Numbered from the stretch's first letter, positions 7,030 through 16,196 are shown. The stretch: 53,546 bases of DNA from an uncultured Dietzia sp. (GCF_937873725.1 NZ_CALMYY010000071.1:1-53546); one strand, 5' to 3'. Translations and numbers: made by a program. Notes: a model not told the origin generated them from the sequence alone.

Positions 7030-8181
7030 TCACTCGGTCAGGTCGCGCGCGATCACCAGGCGCTGGATCTGGTTGGTGCCCTCGAAGATCTGGGTGATCT
7101 TGGCCTCGCGCATGTACCGCTCCACCGGGAACTCCCGCGTGTAGCCCACGCCGCCCAGCACCTGCACCGCGTCGGTCGTGACCTTCATCGCCGCGTCGGT
7201 GGCGGTGAGCTTGGCGATCGACGCCTGCCGGGAGTAGGGCCGGCCGGCGTCCTTGCGGCGGGCGGCGTCGAGGTAGGTGGCGCGGGCGGAGGCCACCGCG
7301 GCCGCCATGTCCGCGAGCAGGAAGCCCAGGCCCTGGTGGCCGATGATGCTCTTGCCGAACGCCTCCCGGGTGTTGGCGTAGGCCACCGCGTCGTCCAGCG
7401 CCCGCTGGGCGATCCCGGTGGCCACGGCCGCGATCCCCAGCCGGCCGGAATCCAGCGCGGAGAACGCGATGCGCAGCCCGTCGCCCTCGGCACCCAGCAG
7501 CCGGGTGGCGTCGACGCGCGCGCCCTCGTAGGCGGCGGTCGTGGTGGGGACGCCGTTGAGGCCCATCTTCTCCTCGGGCTTGCCGAAGTGCAGGTGCTCG
7601 GTGTCGCGGGGGATGAGCAGGCACGAGATCCCGCGGGACCCCTCGCCGGTCCGGACGAAGGTGTTGTAGACGTCGGCGACGCCGCCGTGGGTGATCCACG
7701 ACTTGGTCCCGGTGACCACGTACGCGGCACCCGGGCCCTCGCCCTCCCGGACGGCGCGGCAGCGCAGCGCCGCCGCGTCGGAGCCGGCCTGCGGCTCGGA
7801 GAGCGAGTACGCGCCGATCTGCTCGCCCGCGAGCATGCCGGGCAGCCACTCGGCCTTCTGCTCGTCCGTGCCGGCGGTCGCCAGCGGGAAGCAGGACAGG
7901 CCGTGGACGCTGGTGGCGACGGCGACCGCGGCCCACCGTGCGCCCAGCTCCTCGAGAACCTGCAGGTACACCTCGTACGGCTGGTCTCCGCCGCCGAACT
8001 CCTCGGGGTAGGGCAGGCCCAGCAGGCCCACCTCGCCGAGCTGGGCGAAGAGCCCCTCGGGGTAGGTGTGGTTCCGCTCGTGCTCGGCGGCGATCGGCTC
8101 GAGCAGCTTGTCCGCCACCGAGCGGGTCATGTCGAGGAGCTCGTACGCCTCGTCGCTGGGGAGCAGTCGGTCCACGGCCAT
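7030..8181 (-). CDS. Acyl-CoA dehydrogenase
   Basis: FAD flavoenzyme of 383 residues that introduces an alpha,beta double bond into an acyl-CoA. Seen: the substrate/FAD motif AYSLSEPQAGSDAAAL, KSWITHGGVADVYNTFVRT, YANTREAFGKSIIGHQGLGFLLADM, and the C-terminal catalytic-Glu motif QIFEGTNQIQRLVIAR. Start ATG 8181 has GGAGG 6 bases upstream; an upstream ATG at 8211 has no ribosome site. Sequence alone does not separate short-chain from branched-chain members. It is divergent from an acyl-CoA synthetase at 8323, so the two likely act in one acyl-CoA catabolic route. Confidence 0.93.
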   Translation of the reverse strand: MAVDRLLPSDEAYELLDMTRSVADKLLEPIAAEHERNHTYPEGLFAQLGEVGLLGLPYPEEFGGGDQPYEVYLQVLEELGARWAAVAVATSVHGLSCFPLATAGTDEQKAEWLPGMLAGEQIGAYSLSEPQAGSDAAALRCRAVREGEGPGAAYVVTGTKSWITHGGVADVYNTFVRTGEGSRGISCLLIPRDTEHLHFGKPEEKMGLNGVPTTTAAYEGARVDATRLLGAEGDGLRIAFSALDSGRLGIAAVATGIAQRALDDAVAYANTREAFGKSIIGHQGLGFLLADMAAAVASARATYLDAARRKDAGRPYSRQASIAKLTATDAAMKVTTDAVQVLGGVGYTREFPVERYMREAKITQIFEGTNQIQRLVIARDLTE

Positions 8182-8212
8182 GGGGGTCCTCCGGGGTACG
8201 TGCGGAAACAAC

Positions 8213-8222
8213 GGGATATCCC
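8213..8222. promoter_or_regulatory. Perfect palindrome GGGATATCCC in the divergent acyl-CoA promoter region
   Basis: 10-bp perfect palindrome, 32 bases upstream of the dehydrogenase start and about 100 upstream of the synthetase start. Position and symmetry suit an operator; no regulator is known. Confidence 0.35.
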
Positions 8223-8322
8223 ATTAGAGTGCACGCACCCCTCCACGGCCCGCCAGCCCCGCGAGTGGGGGTGCCCGTCGGTGGGTGGTGCGGGCAGGGC
8301 CCGTGCACCACAATCGTCAGAT

Positions 8323-9960
8323 ATGACCGAGAACACCCCTGCCCCCGGTACGCCCCTGACCCCGGAGCAGCTCCTGGCGATCTACGACGTCCCCGGCGCG
8401 AGCGCGGCCGAGTTCCTCTGCGACGGGCACGACCCCGCTGCGGTCGCCTTCACCGTGATCGACGCCGACCTCTCCGGCCGCGACATCACCTACGGCGAGC
8501 TGCGCACCGAGAGCGAGAAGGTCGCCGCCGCGCTCGCCGCCCTGGGCGTGACGGAGGGGGACCGCGTCGCCACCCTCATGTCCAAGTCGGCCGACCTGGT
8601 CTTCACCCTCATGGGCATCTGGCGCCTGGGGGCCGTGCACATGCCGCTGTTCACCGCGTTCGCGTGGCCAGCCATCGAGATGCGGATCACCGGCGGTGAC
8701 GCCAAGGTGATCGTCTCCGACGCCGACCAGCGCGGAAAGCTCGAGAACACCTCGGTGCCCGTCGTGGTGGCCGGCCTGGCCGACTGCCCCGAGGCCCGGG
8801 AGGGGGACCTCGACCTGGCCACCATCACGGCCGCGCAGGAGCCAGGCCGCCCGGCCGCGGTGACGGGGCCCGACGCGGGCCTGGTCATGCTGTTCACCTC
8901 CGGCACGACCGGCACCCCCAAGGGCGTCGTGGTCCCGGTCCGCGCGCTGGCGGCGTTCCACCAGTACATCGAGACCGGCCTGGACGTGCGCGCCGACGAC
9001 GTGTTCTGGAACGGCGCCGACCCGGGCTGGGCCTACGGCCTGTACTACGGGATCCTCGGGCCGCTGGCCGTCGGGCGCCGCAGCCTGCTGCTGCACGCGC
9101 GGTACTCGCCCGAGCTGGCGTTCGCGGTCCTGCAGTTCTTCCACGTCTCCAACTTCGCCGCCGCCCCGACCGTGTACCGGACGATGCGCGCCAAGCGGGA
9201 CATCGCCCCCGCGGGCGTGAGGCTCCGCCGCGCCTCGGCCGCCGGCGAGCCGCTCACCCCCGAGGTGATCGAGTGGTCGATCGAGCAGTTCGGCGTGGAG
9301 GTCCGCGACCAGTACGGCCAGACCGAGCACGGGATGTTCATCATCAACCCGTGGCACGACTCGCTGCGCGAGGACGTCCGCCCGGGCTCCATGGGGGTGC
9401 CCCTGCCGGGCTGGTCGTGCACCGTGCTGGCCGCGGACGAGGACGTTCCCGCGCCGGTCGGCGAGCTGGGCCGGGTGGCGATCGACGTCCCCGCCAGCCC
9501 GCTCATGTGGTTCGCGGGCTACCACGAGGCGCCGGAGAAGACCGCCGAGAGGTTCAGCCGGGACGGCCGCTGGTACTACACCGGCGACGCCGCCAAGGTC
9601 GACGCCGACGGCCACTTCTACTTCTCCAGCCGCGACGACGACGTGATCATCATGTCCGGCTACCGCATCGGGCCGTTCGACGTGGAGTCCGTCCTGGCCA
9701 AGCACCCGGACGTGCTCGAGTCGGCGATCATCGGCGTCCCGGACGACCTCGCCGGTGAGGTGCTCGAGGCGTACGTGGTGTTGCGGGACGGCCTGGAGGG
9801 GGACGACGACAAGGAGGCCGAGCTCCAGAAGTGGGTCAAGACCGAGTTCGCCGCCCACGCCTTCCCCCGGAAGATCCACTTCGTGCGCGAGCTCCCCAAG
9901 ACCCCGTCGGGCAAGATCCAGCGCTTCCTGCTCCGCAAGGAGCGCGCCGGACAGAGCTGA
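8323..9960 (+). CDS. AMP-forming acyl-CoA synthetase (acetyl-/medium-chain type)
   Basis: Activates a carboxylic acid to acyl-CoA through an acyl-adenylate. 545 residues, full length. Seen: the P-loop FTSGTTGTPKGVVV at about 190-203, DPGWAYGLYYGI (characteristic of the acetyl-CoA-synthetase / ACSM branch), DQYGQTEHGM, WYYTGDAAKVDADGHFYF, SSRDDDVIIMSGYRIGPFDVE, and the catalytic Lys in KTPSGKIQRF (about residue 532). ATG 8323 was chosen because the frame upstream has no start context. The upstream CAATCG is only a weak -10. It probably feeds the dehydrogenase encoded divergently at 8181. Chain-length preference is unknown. Confidence 0.92.
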   Translation: MTENTPAPGTPLTPEQLLAIYDVPGASAAEFLCDGHDPAAVAFTVIDADLSGRDITYGELRTESEKVAAALAALGVTEGDRVATLMSKSADLVFTLMGIWRLGAVHMPLFTAFAWPAIEMRITGGDAKVIVSDADQRGKLENTSVPVVVAGLADCPEAREGDLDLATITAAQEPGRPAAVTGPDAGLVMLFTSGTTGTPKGVVVPVRALAAFHQYIETGLDVRADDVFWNGADPGWAYGLYYGILGPLAVGRRSLLLHARYSPELAFAVLQFFHVSNFAAAPTVYRTMRAKRDIAPAGVRLRRASAAGEPLTPEVIEWSIEQFGVEVRDQYGQTEHGMFIINPWHDSLREDVRPGSMGVPLPGWSCTVLAADEDVPAPVGELGRVAIDVPASPLMWFAGYHEAPEKTAERFSRDGRWYYTGDAAKVDADGHFYFSSRDDDVIIMSGYRIGPFDVESVLAKHPDVLESAIIGVPDDLAGEVLEAYVVLRDGLEGDDDKEAELQKWVKTEFAAHAFPRKIHFVRELPKTPSGKIQRFLLRKERAGQS

Positions 9961-10013
9961 GGGCCCGCGACGAGGGCGCCCACGGCGTGCGCCGCGGGGC
10001 CTACCCTCGGCGC

Positions 10014-11495
10014 ATGACCCCCGTGACCCCTGCCCGTGTTCTGGGGGCGGCGGCCCTCGTCGTCGTCGTCCCCCTCGCCTCGGCGACCACCGCGGCGGTC
10101 CCCGCGGCGGCGAACCCGGTGATCTCCTCGGTCGCCCCCGACCCCTCGGTGCAGCGCGGCGCCGACGGCGCGTTCCACGTCTACGCCTCCTCGGACGACT
10201 GGTCCGACGGCGCCGGCTACCGGCTCGTCCCCCACTTCCGGTCCTACGACCTGGTCGACTGGGAGTACGTGGGGGACGCGTTCCCCTCGCGGCCCGCCTG
10301 GGCGCCGGCGGGGTCGTTCCTGTGGGCCCCGGACGTGCACGTGATGCCGGACGGCGACGCGGTCATGTACTACACGACCGGCGGTGCGAGGCCGTGCATC
10401 GGCCGCGCCACCGCGCCGGGTATCGAGGGGGCGGGCAGTGCGGGGTTGTGGCAGCACGACGCCGCGCCGATCGTGTGCTTCGGCGCGGACGAGCCGTATC
10501 AGGATCTGGACCCCATGGACCCGGAGGTCGTGTTCACCGAGGACGGCCCGGTGATGTTCATGGGCAACTTCGAGGGCATCCACGCCGTGGCGATGAACGC
10601 CGACGGAACTGCGCTCGAGGGCGAGCCCGTCCTTGTTGCCGGTACAGGTGTAGAGGCGCCGGCGGTGGTCACCCGCGAGGGGCGCACGCACCTGTTCACC
10701 AGCGCCGGGCTGTGCTGCAGCGGGGAGGCGTCGCAGTACCGCGTGCTGGGCGGCCGGGCGGAGGACCTGATGGGCCCGTACGAGGACCGGACCGGCCGGG
10801 CGCTGGTGGAGCCCGGCGCCGGAGACGTGATCCTGCGGGGCGACGCGGACTGGGTGGGGCCGGGGCACGTCGACGTGGCCACCGACGACGCCGGCCGGGA
10901 CTGGATGCTCTACCACGCCGCACCGCGGGGGGCCGCCGTGCTCCCGAACGGCGTGCAGCGCCGCTACATGATGCTCGACCGCCTGGACTGGGTGACGGTG
11001 CCGGGAACCGAGGGCACCTGGCCGGTGGTCGGCGACGGCACCCCGTCGTCCGCGCGGCCGGCCGACCCCACCGTCGTCCTGCCCGTCCGCCTCACCGCGG
11101 CGGGGGAGGCCGCGCTGCGGCCGGGCGACGACGGCGAGGTGCTCGACGCCCCGGTACGGCTCGCCTCCACCGGCGGCGCGTTCGCCGGCGAGCTCCGGGC
11201 GGCCGTCACCGGCGCGGACAAGCGCCGCGTCGACCTGCCGATCATCACCGACGACACGCGGGTCCCCTCGGTTCCGGTGGCCGTCGCCGCCGGGGGGACG
11301 GCCACCCGCACGCTCACCCTCGGTCCGGCGGCGCCGCTCGCGCCGGGCCGGTACGAGCTGGTGGTCTCCGTCGGCGAGGCGGGCGGGCCCGTGCGGGAGC
11401 TCGCGGTGTTCGGTCTCGAGGTGGCCGCGGACGGGTCGCTCACGCTCGGGTCGGGCGCGCTCGGCTCGGCACCGCTCGGATCCCTCGGGGGCTGA
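10014..11495 (+). CDS. Secreted glycoside hydrolase family 43-like protein
   Basis: 493 residues. Signal peptide at about 1-33 (hydrophobic AALVVVVPLASA, then AAVPAAANP). The five-bladed-propeller GH43 pattern is visible: APDPSV with the putative catalytic base Asp43; FLWAPDVHVMPDGDAVMYYT, which is the classic WAPDV strand; LDPMDPEVVF with the pKa-modulating Asp; and VEAPAVV with the putative acid Glu. A C-terminal beta-sandwich-like region (about 360-490) follows. Likely an exported arabinan- or arabinoside-cleaving enzyme. Whether it acts on the cell's own arabinogalactan or on plant polysaccharide is unknown. ATG 10014 is 6 bases after TACCCT (10002-10007), leaderless. Confidence 0.8.
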   Translation: MTPVTPARVLGAAALVVVVPLASATTAAVPAAANPVISSVAPDPSVQRGADGAFHVYASSDDWSDGAGYRLVPHFRSYDLVDWEYVGDAFPSRPAWAPAGSFLWAPDVHVMPDGDAVMYYTTGGARPCIGRATAPGIEGAGSAGLWQHDAAPIVCFGADEPYQDLDPMDPEVVFTEDGPVMFMGNFEGIHAVAMNADGTALEGEPVLVAGTGVEAPAVVTREGRTHLFTSAGLCCSGEASQYRVLGGRAEDLMGPYEDRTGRALVEPGAGDVILRGDADWVGPGHVDVATDDAGRDWMLYHAAPRGAAVLPNGVQRRYMMLDRLDWVTVPGTEGTWPVVGDGTPSSARPADPTVVLPVRLTAAGEAALRPGDDGEVLDAPVRLASTGGAFAGELRAAVTGADKRRVDLPIITDDTRVPSVPVAVAAGGTATRTLTLGPAAPLAPGRYELVVSVGEAGGPVRELAVFGLEVAADGSLTLGSGALGSAPLGSLGG

Positions 11496-11542
11496 CCGGG
11501 CGGGCGCGGGTCCCCGCGCGCGGGGGCGATACCGTCGGGGGC

Positions 11543-12736
11543 ATGACCGTCCCACGCGAACCGTCCCGCCGCTCGGCCGTCGAGCCGTTCCACGTCATGA
11601 GCGTCCTCGCCGCGGCCGCGCGGCGGCGGGAGACCCACGGCGACGTGATCTCGCTGTGCGCCGGGCAGCCGTCGACGCCGGCCCCCGGCCCGGTGCTGGC
11701 GGCCGCCCACCACGCGCTGGACACGGAGATCCTCGGGTACACCGAGGCGCTGGGCATCCGGCCGCTGCGGGAGGCGATCGCCGGGTACCACCGCCGCCGG
11801 GACGGGGTGGAGGTGACGGCCGACGACGTGGTGGTCACCACCGGGTCCTCGGGCGGCTTCACGGTCCTGTTCCTGGCCGCGTTCGACCCCGGCGACACCG
11901 TGGTCATGGCGCGCCCCGGGTACCCCGCCTACCGCAACACCCTCCAGGCGCTCGGCTGCCGCGTGCACGAGATCGCGTGCGGGCCCGAGTCCCGGTACCA
12001 GCCGACCGTCGCGCACCTCGAGGCCGTCACCACCCGGCTCGGGCACGCCCCGGCGGGCCTCATCGTGGCCAGCCCCGCCAACCCGACGGGCACGATCATC
12101 GACGCGGACGAGCTGGCCGCCCTCGCGCGGTGGTGCGCGGAGAACGGCACCCTGCTGGTCAGCGACGAGATCTACCACGGCGTCACCTACGGCCGGGAGT
12201 GCGCGAGCGCGTGGCGCACCGGCCGCGAGTCGGTGGTGATGGGCTCGGTCTCCAAGTACTTCTCCATGACCGGCTGGCGGATCGGCTGGATGCTGCTGCC
12301 CGAATACCTGCGCGACCCCGTGGACCGGCTGGTCGGAAACCTCACCATCTGCCCGCCGGCCGACGCGCAGTTCGCGGCCGTCGCGGCGTTCACCGAGGCC
12401 TCCGCCGCCGAGCTCGACGGCCACGTGGAGCGGTACGCGCGCAACCGGGACCTCGTCCTGCGCAGGCTCGGGGAGCTGGGGGTGGGGGAGATCGCCCCGC
12501 CCGACGGCGCCTTCTACGCGTACTTCGACGTCTCCCGCTGGACCGACGACTCGGTGGGCTGGTGCGCGGAGATCCTCGAGCGGACCGGGGTCGCGCTCAC
12601 GCCGGGCGTCGACTTCGACACCGTCGACGGGTCCCACACCGTGAGGCTGAGCTTCGCCGGGGGGACCGGGGAGATCGCCGAGGCGATGGACCGGCTGGAG
12701 GCGGTGTTGTCCCCCTCGGCGGATCCCAGGGGTTAA
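11543..12736 (+). CDS. PLP-dependent aminotransferase, class I/II
   Basis: Fold-type-I aminotransferase of 397 residues, related to aspartate/alanine and AspC-like enzymes. Seen: FHVMSVLAAA, GYTEALGIRPLREAIAGYH, VVTTGSSGGFTVLFLA, the PANPTGTII Asn/Pro motif, DEIYHGVTY (Asp and Tyr contacting PLP), and the Schiff-base Lys in SVSKYFSMTGWRIGW (about 238). The C-terminal Arg lies in VRLSFAG. Amino donor unknown. ATG 11543 lies 7 bases after TACCGT (11530-11535), leaderless. It sits between a secreted hydrolase and a tiny gene upstream of purB, with no operon overlap. Confidence 0.92.
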   Translation: MTVPREPSRRSAVEPFHVMSVLAAAARRRETHGDVISLCAGQPSTPAPGPVLAAAHHALDTEILGYTEALGIRPLREAIAGYHRRRDGVEVTADDVVVTTGSSGGFTVLFLAAFDPGDTVVMARPGYPAYRNTLQALGCRVHEIACGPESRYQPTVAHLEAVTTRLGHAPAGLIVASPANPTGTIIDADELAALARWCAENGTLLVSDEIYHGVTYGRECASAWRTGRESVVMGSVSKYFSMTGWRIGWMLLPEYLRDPVDRLVGNLTICPPADAQFAAVAAFTEASAAELDGHVERYARNRDLVLRRLGELGVGEIAPPDGAFYAYFDVSRWTDDSVGWCAEILERTGVALTPGVDFDTVDGSHTVRLSFAGGTGEIAEAMDRLEAVLSPSADPRG

Positions 12737-12745
12737 CGTCGACCC

Positions 12746-12889
12746 ATGAATTCCGTCGAGATCATCACCGGCAGCGTGTACATCACCCGGCCGTGGCTGC
12801 TGCTCCAGGCGCCGCTCACGGTGGAGCAGGTCTACCTCAACGCGCGGGAGATCCTCGCCGGGTCCACCGGCGGCTCCATGATCTCCTGA
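12746..12889 (+). CDS. Small protein (47 aa) upstream of purB
   Basis: Starts at ATG 12746, exactly 6 bases after TAACGT (12734-12739): the leaderless promoter pattern. It ends with TGA just before the purB promoter. The product has a hydrophobic/aromatic N-terminal half (VYITRPWLLLQAPL), a polar middle (TVEQVYLNAREILAG) and a Gly/Ser tail. Third positions are almost all G or C, like true genes here. No signal peptide or known domain is recognised. The gap between the aminotransferase and purB otherwise contains nothing. Confidence 0.6.
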   Translation: MNSVEIITGSVYITRPWLLLQAPLTVEQVYLNAREILAGSTGGSMIS

Positions 12890-12911
12890 CCGGGCTGCGA
12901 TACTGGGGGGC

Positions 12912-14357
12912 GTGAACGCCCAGAACCGGACCGCCAAGCCCCGCATCTCCAACGTCCTGGCCTCGCGCTACGCGAGCGCCGACCTGGCCACGCTGTGGTC
13001 CGCCGAACACAAGATCGTTCTCGAGCGGCAGCTGTGGATCGCGGTGCTCCGCGCGCAGCGCGACCTGGGGATCGACGTCCCCGGCGGCGTGATCGAGGCC
13101 TACGAGGCGGTCCTGGACCGGGTCGACCCGGACTCGATCGCCGAGCGCGAGCGCGTCACCCGGCACGACGTCAAGGCGCGGATCGAGGAGTTCAACGACC
13201 TCGCCGGCCACGAGCACATCCACAAGGGCATGACCAGCCGCGACCTCACCGAGAACGTGGAGCAGCTGCAGATCGTCCGCTCCCTCGAGCTGGTCCGCGA
13301 CCGGGGCGTGGCGGCGGCCCGCCGGTTGGCCGAGCACGCGGTGGCGCAGCGCGACCAGGTGATGGCCGGCCGCAGCCACAACGTCGCGGCCCAGGCCACC
13401 ACCCTGGGCAAGCGCTTCGCCTCCGCCGCCGACGAGCTGCTGGTGGCGCTCGAGCGGGTGGAGTCCCTGCTGGAGCGGTACCCGCTGCGCGGCATCAAGG
13501 GACCCATGGGCACCGCGCAGGACATGCTGGACCTGCTCGACGGCGACGCCGCGCGACTGGCCGAGCTGGAGCGGCGGATCGCCGAGCACCTCGGCTTCTC
13601 CCGCACGTTCGACTCCGTCGGGCAGGTGTACCCGCGCTCGCTCGACCACGAGGTGGTCTCCGCGCTGGTCCAGCTGGGCGCCGGCCCGTCCTCGCTCGCC
13701 CAGACCATCCGCCTCATGGCCGGGCACGAGCTGGTGACCGAGGGCTTCCAGCCCGGACAGGTCGGCTCGTCGGCCATGCCGCACAAGATGAACACCCGCT
13801 CCTGCGAGCGCGTCAACGGCCTGCAGGTCGTGCTCCGCGGCTACGGCTCCATGGCGGCCGAGCTCGCCGGCGCGCAGTGGAACGAGGGCGACGTCTTCTG
13901 CTCCGTGGTCCGCCGCGTGGCGCTGCCGGACGCGTTCTTCGCCCTGGACGGCATGTTCGAGACCTTCCTCACCGTGCTCGACGAGTTCGGCGCCTACCCG
14001 GCGGTGATCGACAAGGAACTGCAGCGCTACCTGCCGTTCCTCGCCACCACCAAGGTCCTCATGGCCGCGGTGCGCGCCGGGGTCGGCCGCGAGGTGGCCC
14101 ACGACGCCATCAAGGAGAACGCCGTCGCGGTGGCGCTGGCGATGCGGGAGGAGGGGCGCGAGCCCGACCTCATCGACCGCCTGGCCGCGGACGAGCGACT
14201 CCCGCTGGACCGCGCCGCGCTCGAGGAGGCGCTGGCCGACCGCGCCGCGTTCATCGGGGCGGCCGGGGACCAGGTCGACGCCGTGGTGGCGCGCGTCGAC
14301 GCGCTGGTGGCCCGCCACCCGGCGGCGGCGTCGTACTCGCCCGGCTCGATCCTCTGA
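12912..14357 (+). CDS. purB: Adenylosuccinate lyase
   Basis: Acts twice in purine synthesis: SAICAR to AICAR plus fumarate, and adenylosuccinate to AMP plus fumarate. 481 residues. Fumarase/aspartase superfamily signature GSSAMPHKMN at about 284-293, with HIHKGMTSRDLTEN (substrate contacts) near 98-111 and QATTLGKRFASA. GTG 12912 follows GATACT (12899-12904) by 7 bases, a slightly off-consensus leaderless promoter. It is followed 33 bases later by a separately promoted hydrolase. The gene order agrees with the M. tuberculosis purB-purC neighbourhood. Confidence 0.97.
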   Translation: MNAQNRTAKPRISNVLASRYASADLATLWSAEHKIVLERQLWIAVLRAQRDLGIDVPGGVIEAYEAVLDRVDPDSIAERERVTRHDVKARIEEFNDLAGHEHIHKGMTSRDLTENVEQLQIVRSLELVRDRGVAAARRLAEHAVAQRDQVMAGRSHNVAAQATTLGKRFASAADELLVALERVESLLERYPLRGIKGPMGTAQDMLDLLDGDAARLAELERRIAEHLGFSRTFDSVGQVYPRSLDHEVVSALVQLGAGPSSLAQTIRLMAGHELVTEGFQPGQVGSSAMPHKMNTRSCERVNGLQVVLRGYGSMAAELAGAQWNEGDVFCSVVRRVALPDAFFALDGMFETFLTVLDEFGAYPAVIDKELQRYLPFLATTKVLMAAVRAGVGREVAHDAIKENAVAVALAMREEGREPDLIDRLAADERLPLDRAALEEALADRAAFIGAAGDQVDAVVARVDALVARHPAAASYSPGSIL

Positions 14358-14390
14358 CCGACCCCGCGGCCGGGGGCTAGTCTTGCGCCC

Positions 14391-15254
14391 ATGCGCGAGA
14401 CCGTCATCCCCGTCCCCGGCACCTCCGGCCTGCAGGCGACCCTGCACCACGCCGAGGATCCCCGGGCCCTGCTCCTGCTGGTCCACGGCTTCGGCGAGCA
14501 CTCCGGCCGCTACGGGCGGACCGTCCGGTTCCTGACCGACCGCGGCATCAGCGTGGTCAACTACGACCTCCGCGGGCACGGCACGGCACCCGGGCCGCGG
14601 GCCAGGGTCGCGATCGAGACGCACATCCGCGACAACCTGGCGGTCCGCGACGCCGTGCTGGAGTGGTGCAGGTCCCCCGAGGGGGGCGGGGCCGAGTCCC
14701 TCCCGCGGCTCCTGATGGGCCATTCGATGGGGGGCCTGATCGCCGGGGAGTCCGCGCTCCGGCGCCCGTGGGATCTGGCGGGCCTGATCCTGTCCTCGCC
14801 GGGCCTCGTCGTCGGAGAGGGCACCCCGGCGCCGCTCCGCGCGGCGGCCCCGATCATCGCCCGCCTCCTCCCGTTCCTCCCGGTGGAGAAGCTGGACCCG
14901 AACGAGATCTCCCGGGTCCCCGAGTACGTCGAGGACTACACCTCGGACCCCCTCGTCCATCACACGGGCGTCCCCGCCCTGGCCGCGGGCACGATGCTCG
15001 CCGGCGGGCTGCGGCTGATCGAGCGGTCCCGGACCCTGCGGTTGCCGACCCTCGTGCTCAACGGGTCGGCCGATTCCATCACCTCGCCCACGGGCGCCCG
15101 CCGGTTCGCCCAGGTGGCGGGGTCGGACCACGACCCGCGGCCGGAGGTCACCTACCGGGAGATCGAGGGCGGGAAGCACGAGCTGTTCAACGATCTGTGC
15201 GCGGACGAGGCCTACGCGGCGCTCGGGGAGTGGCTCGACGCCCGGTTGGGGTGA
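14391..15254 (+). CDS. Alpha/beta hydrolase, monoacylglycerol-lipase type
   Basis: 287 residues, serine hydrolase fold. Oxyanion motif LLLVHGFGEHSGRYG near 25-40, NYDLRGHGTAPGPRA (the RGHG of lysophospholipase/monoglyceride lipases), nucleophile elbow GHSMGG with Ser112, catalytic Asp in LNGSADSITSP and His in GGKHELFND. It likely hydrolyses monoacylglycerols or lysophospholipids. No signal peptide, so cytosolic or membrane-associated. ATG 14391 is 7 bases after TAGTCT (14378-14383), leaderless. Not coupled to the flanking purine genes. Confidence 0.9.
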   Translation: MRETVIPVPGTSGLQATLHHAEDPRALLLLVHGFGEHSGRYGRTVRFLTDRGISVVNYDLRGHGTAPGPRARVAIETHIRDNLAVRDAVLEWCRSPEGGGAESLPRLLMGHSMGGLIAGESALRRPWDLAGLILSSPGLVVGEGTPAPLRAAAPIIARLLPFLPVEKLDPNEISRVPEYVEDYTSDPLVHHTGVPALAAGTMLAGGLRLIERSRTLRLPTLVLNGSADSITSPTGARRFAQVAGSDHDPRPEVTYREIEGGKHELFNDLCADEAYAALGEWLDARLG

Positions 15255-15302
15255 TCCACCTCGTCCGACGGGTGCCGACCGGGGGCCGACTACGCTGGCC
15301 GC

Positions 15303-16196
15303 ATGCGACCTGAGCTCTCCTCCTTCCGCCATCTCGCCGCCGGGAAGGTGCGCGAACTGTACGAGATCGACGGCGACACGCTGCTCATGGTGGCCACCGA
15401 CAGGATCTCCGCCTACGACCACGTGCTGGACACGCCCATCCCCGACAAGGGCCGCGTGCTCACCGCGATGAGCGCGTATTTCTTCGACGCCCTCGACGTG
15501 CCCAACCACCTCGCCGGTCCGCTCGACGACGAGCGGATCCCCGCCGACGTGCTGGGCCGGGCGATGGTGGTGCGCCGGCTCGACATGGTCCCGGCGGAGT
15601 GCGTGGCCCGCGGGTACCTCACCGGCTCGGGGATGGTGGAGTACCGCGCGTCCGGGACCGTGTGCGGGATCGAGCTGCCGGGGGGGCTGGTCGAGGCCAG
15701 CCGGCTGCCCGAGCCGATCTTCACCCCGGCCACCAAGGCGGCGGTGGGCGACCACGACGAGAACATCTCCTTCGAGCAGCTGGTCGGGCTCGTCGGTGCC
15801 GGGCTCGCCGGGCGGCTGCGCGCCGCGACGCTGGACGTGTACTCCCGCGCCGCGGCGATGGCGGCCGCGCGCGGCGTGCTGCTGGCCGACACCAAGTTCG
15901 AGTTCGGGCTGGCCGGCGGGGAGCTCATCCTGGCCGACGAGGTGCTCACGCCGGACTCCTCGCGCTACTGGCCGGCGGACACCTACGAGGCCGGCCGCGT
16001 CCAACCGAGCTTCGACAAGCAGTTCGTGCGCGACTGGCTGACCGGGCCCGAGTCGGGCTGGGACAGGTCCTCGGACTCGCCGCCGCCCCCGCTGCCCGCC
16101 GAGGTGGTGGACGCGACCCGGGCCCGGTACATCGAGGCCTACGAGCGGATCTCCGGGCTGTCGTTCGCGGACTGGATCGGCGGCGGGTCCGCATGA
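15303..16196 (+). CDS. purC: SAICAR synthetase (phosphoribosylaminoimidazole-succinocarboxamide synthase)
   Basis: Condenses CAIR and aspartate with ATP use to give SAICAR. 297 residues, the long actinobacterial/yeast-like form. Seen: [12 protein letters not shown] (N-terminal ATP lobe), [30 protein letters not shown], the signature [24 protein letters not shown] and [13 protein letters not shown] 15303 follows TACGCT (15291-15296) by 6 bases, leaderless. Its TGA overlaps the ATG of the oligopeptidase gene (ATGA, 16193-16196), so the two are translationally coupled. Confidence 0.97.
   Translation: MRPELSSFRHLAAGKVRELYEIDGDTLLMVATDRISAYDHVLDTPIPDKGRVLTAMSAYFFDALDVPNHLAGPLDDERIPADVLGRAMVVRRLDMVPAECVARGYLTGSGMVEYRASGTVCGIELPGGLVEASRLPEPIFTPATKAAVGDHDENISFEQLVGLVGAGLAGRLRAATLDVYSRAAAMAAARGVLLADTKFEFGLAGGELILADEVLTPDSSRYWPADTYEAGRVQPSFDKQFVRDWLTGPESGWDRSSDSPPPPLPAEVVDATRARYIEAYERISGLSFADWIGGGSA

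Noticed and set aside
6835..8322. Long plus-strand extension of the acyl-CoA synthetase frame
   Set aside because: Antisense to idi and the acyl-CoA dehydrogenase, with low-complexity composition. Only the part from 8323 matches the family.
9755..11542. Extension of the aminotransferase frame upstream to 9755
   Set aside because: It overlaps the GH43-like gene in another frame and is Arg/Gly/Pro-rich. The aminotransferase starts at 11543 by homology and promoter.
12837..16004. A 1055-codon minus-strand frame opposite purB and purC
   Set aside because: Shadow of three well-supported plus-strand genes; no family match and His/Gly/Arg-rich composition.
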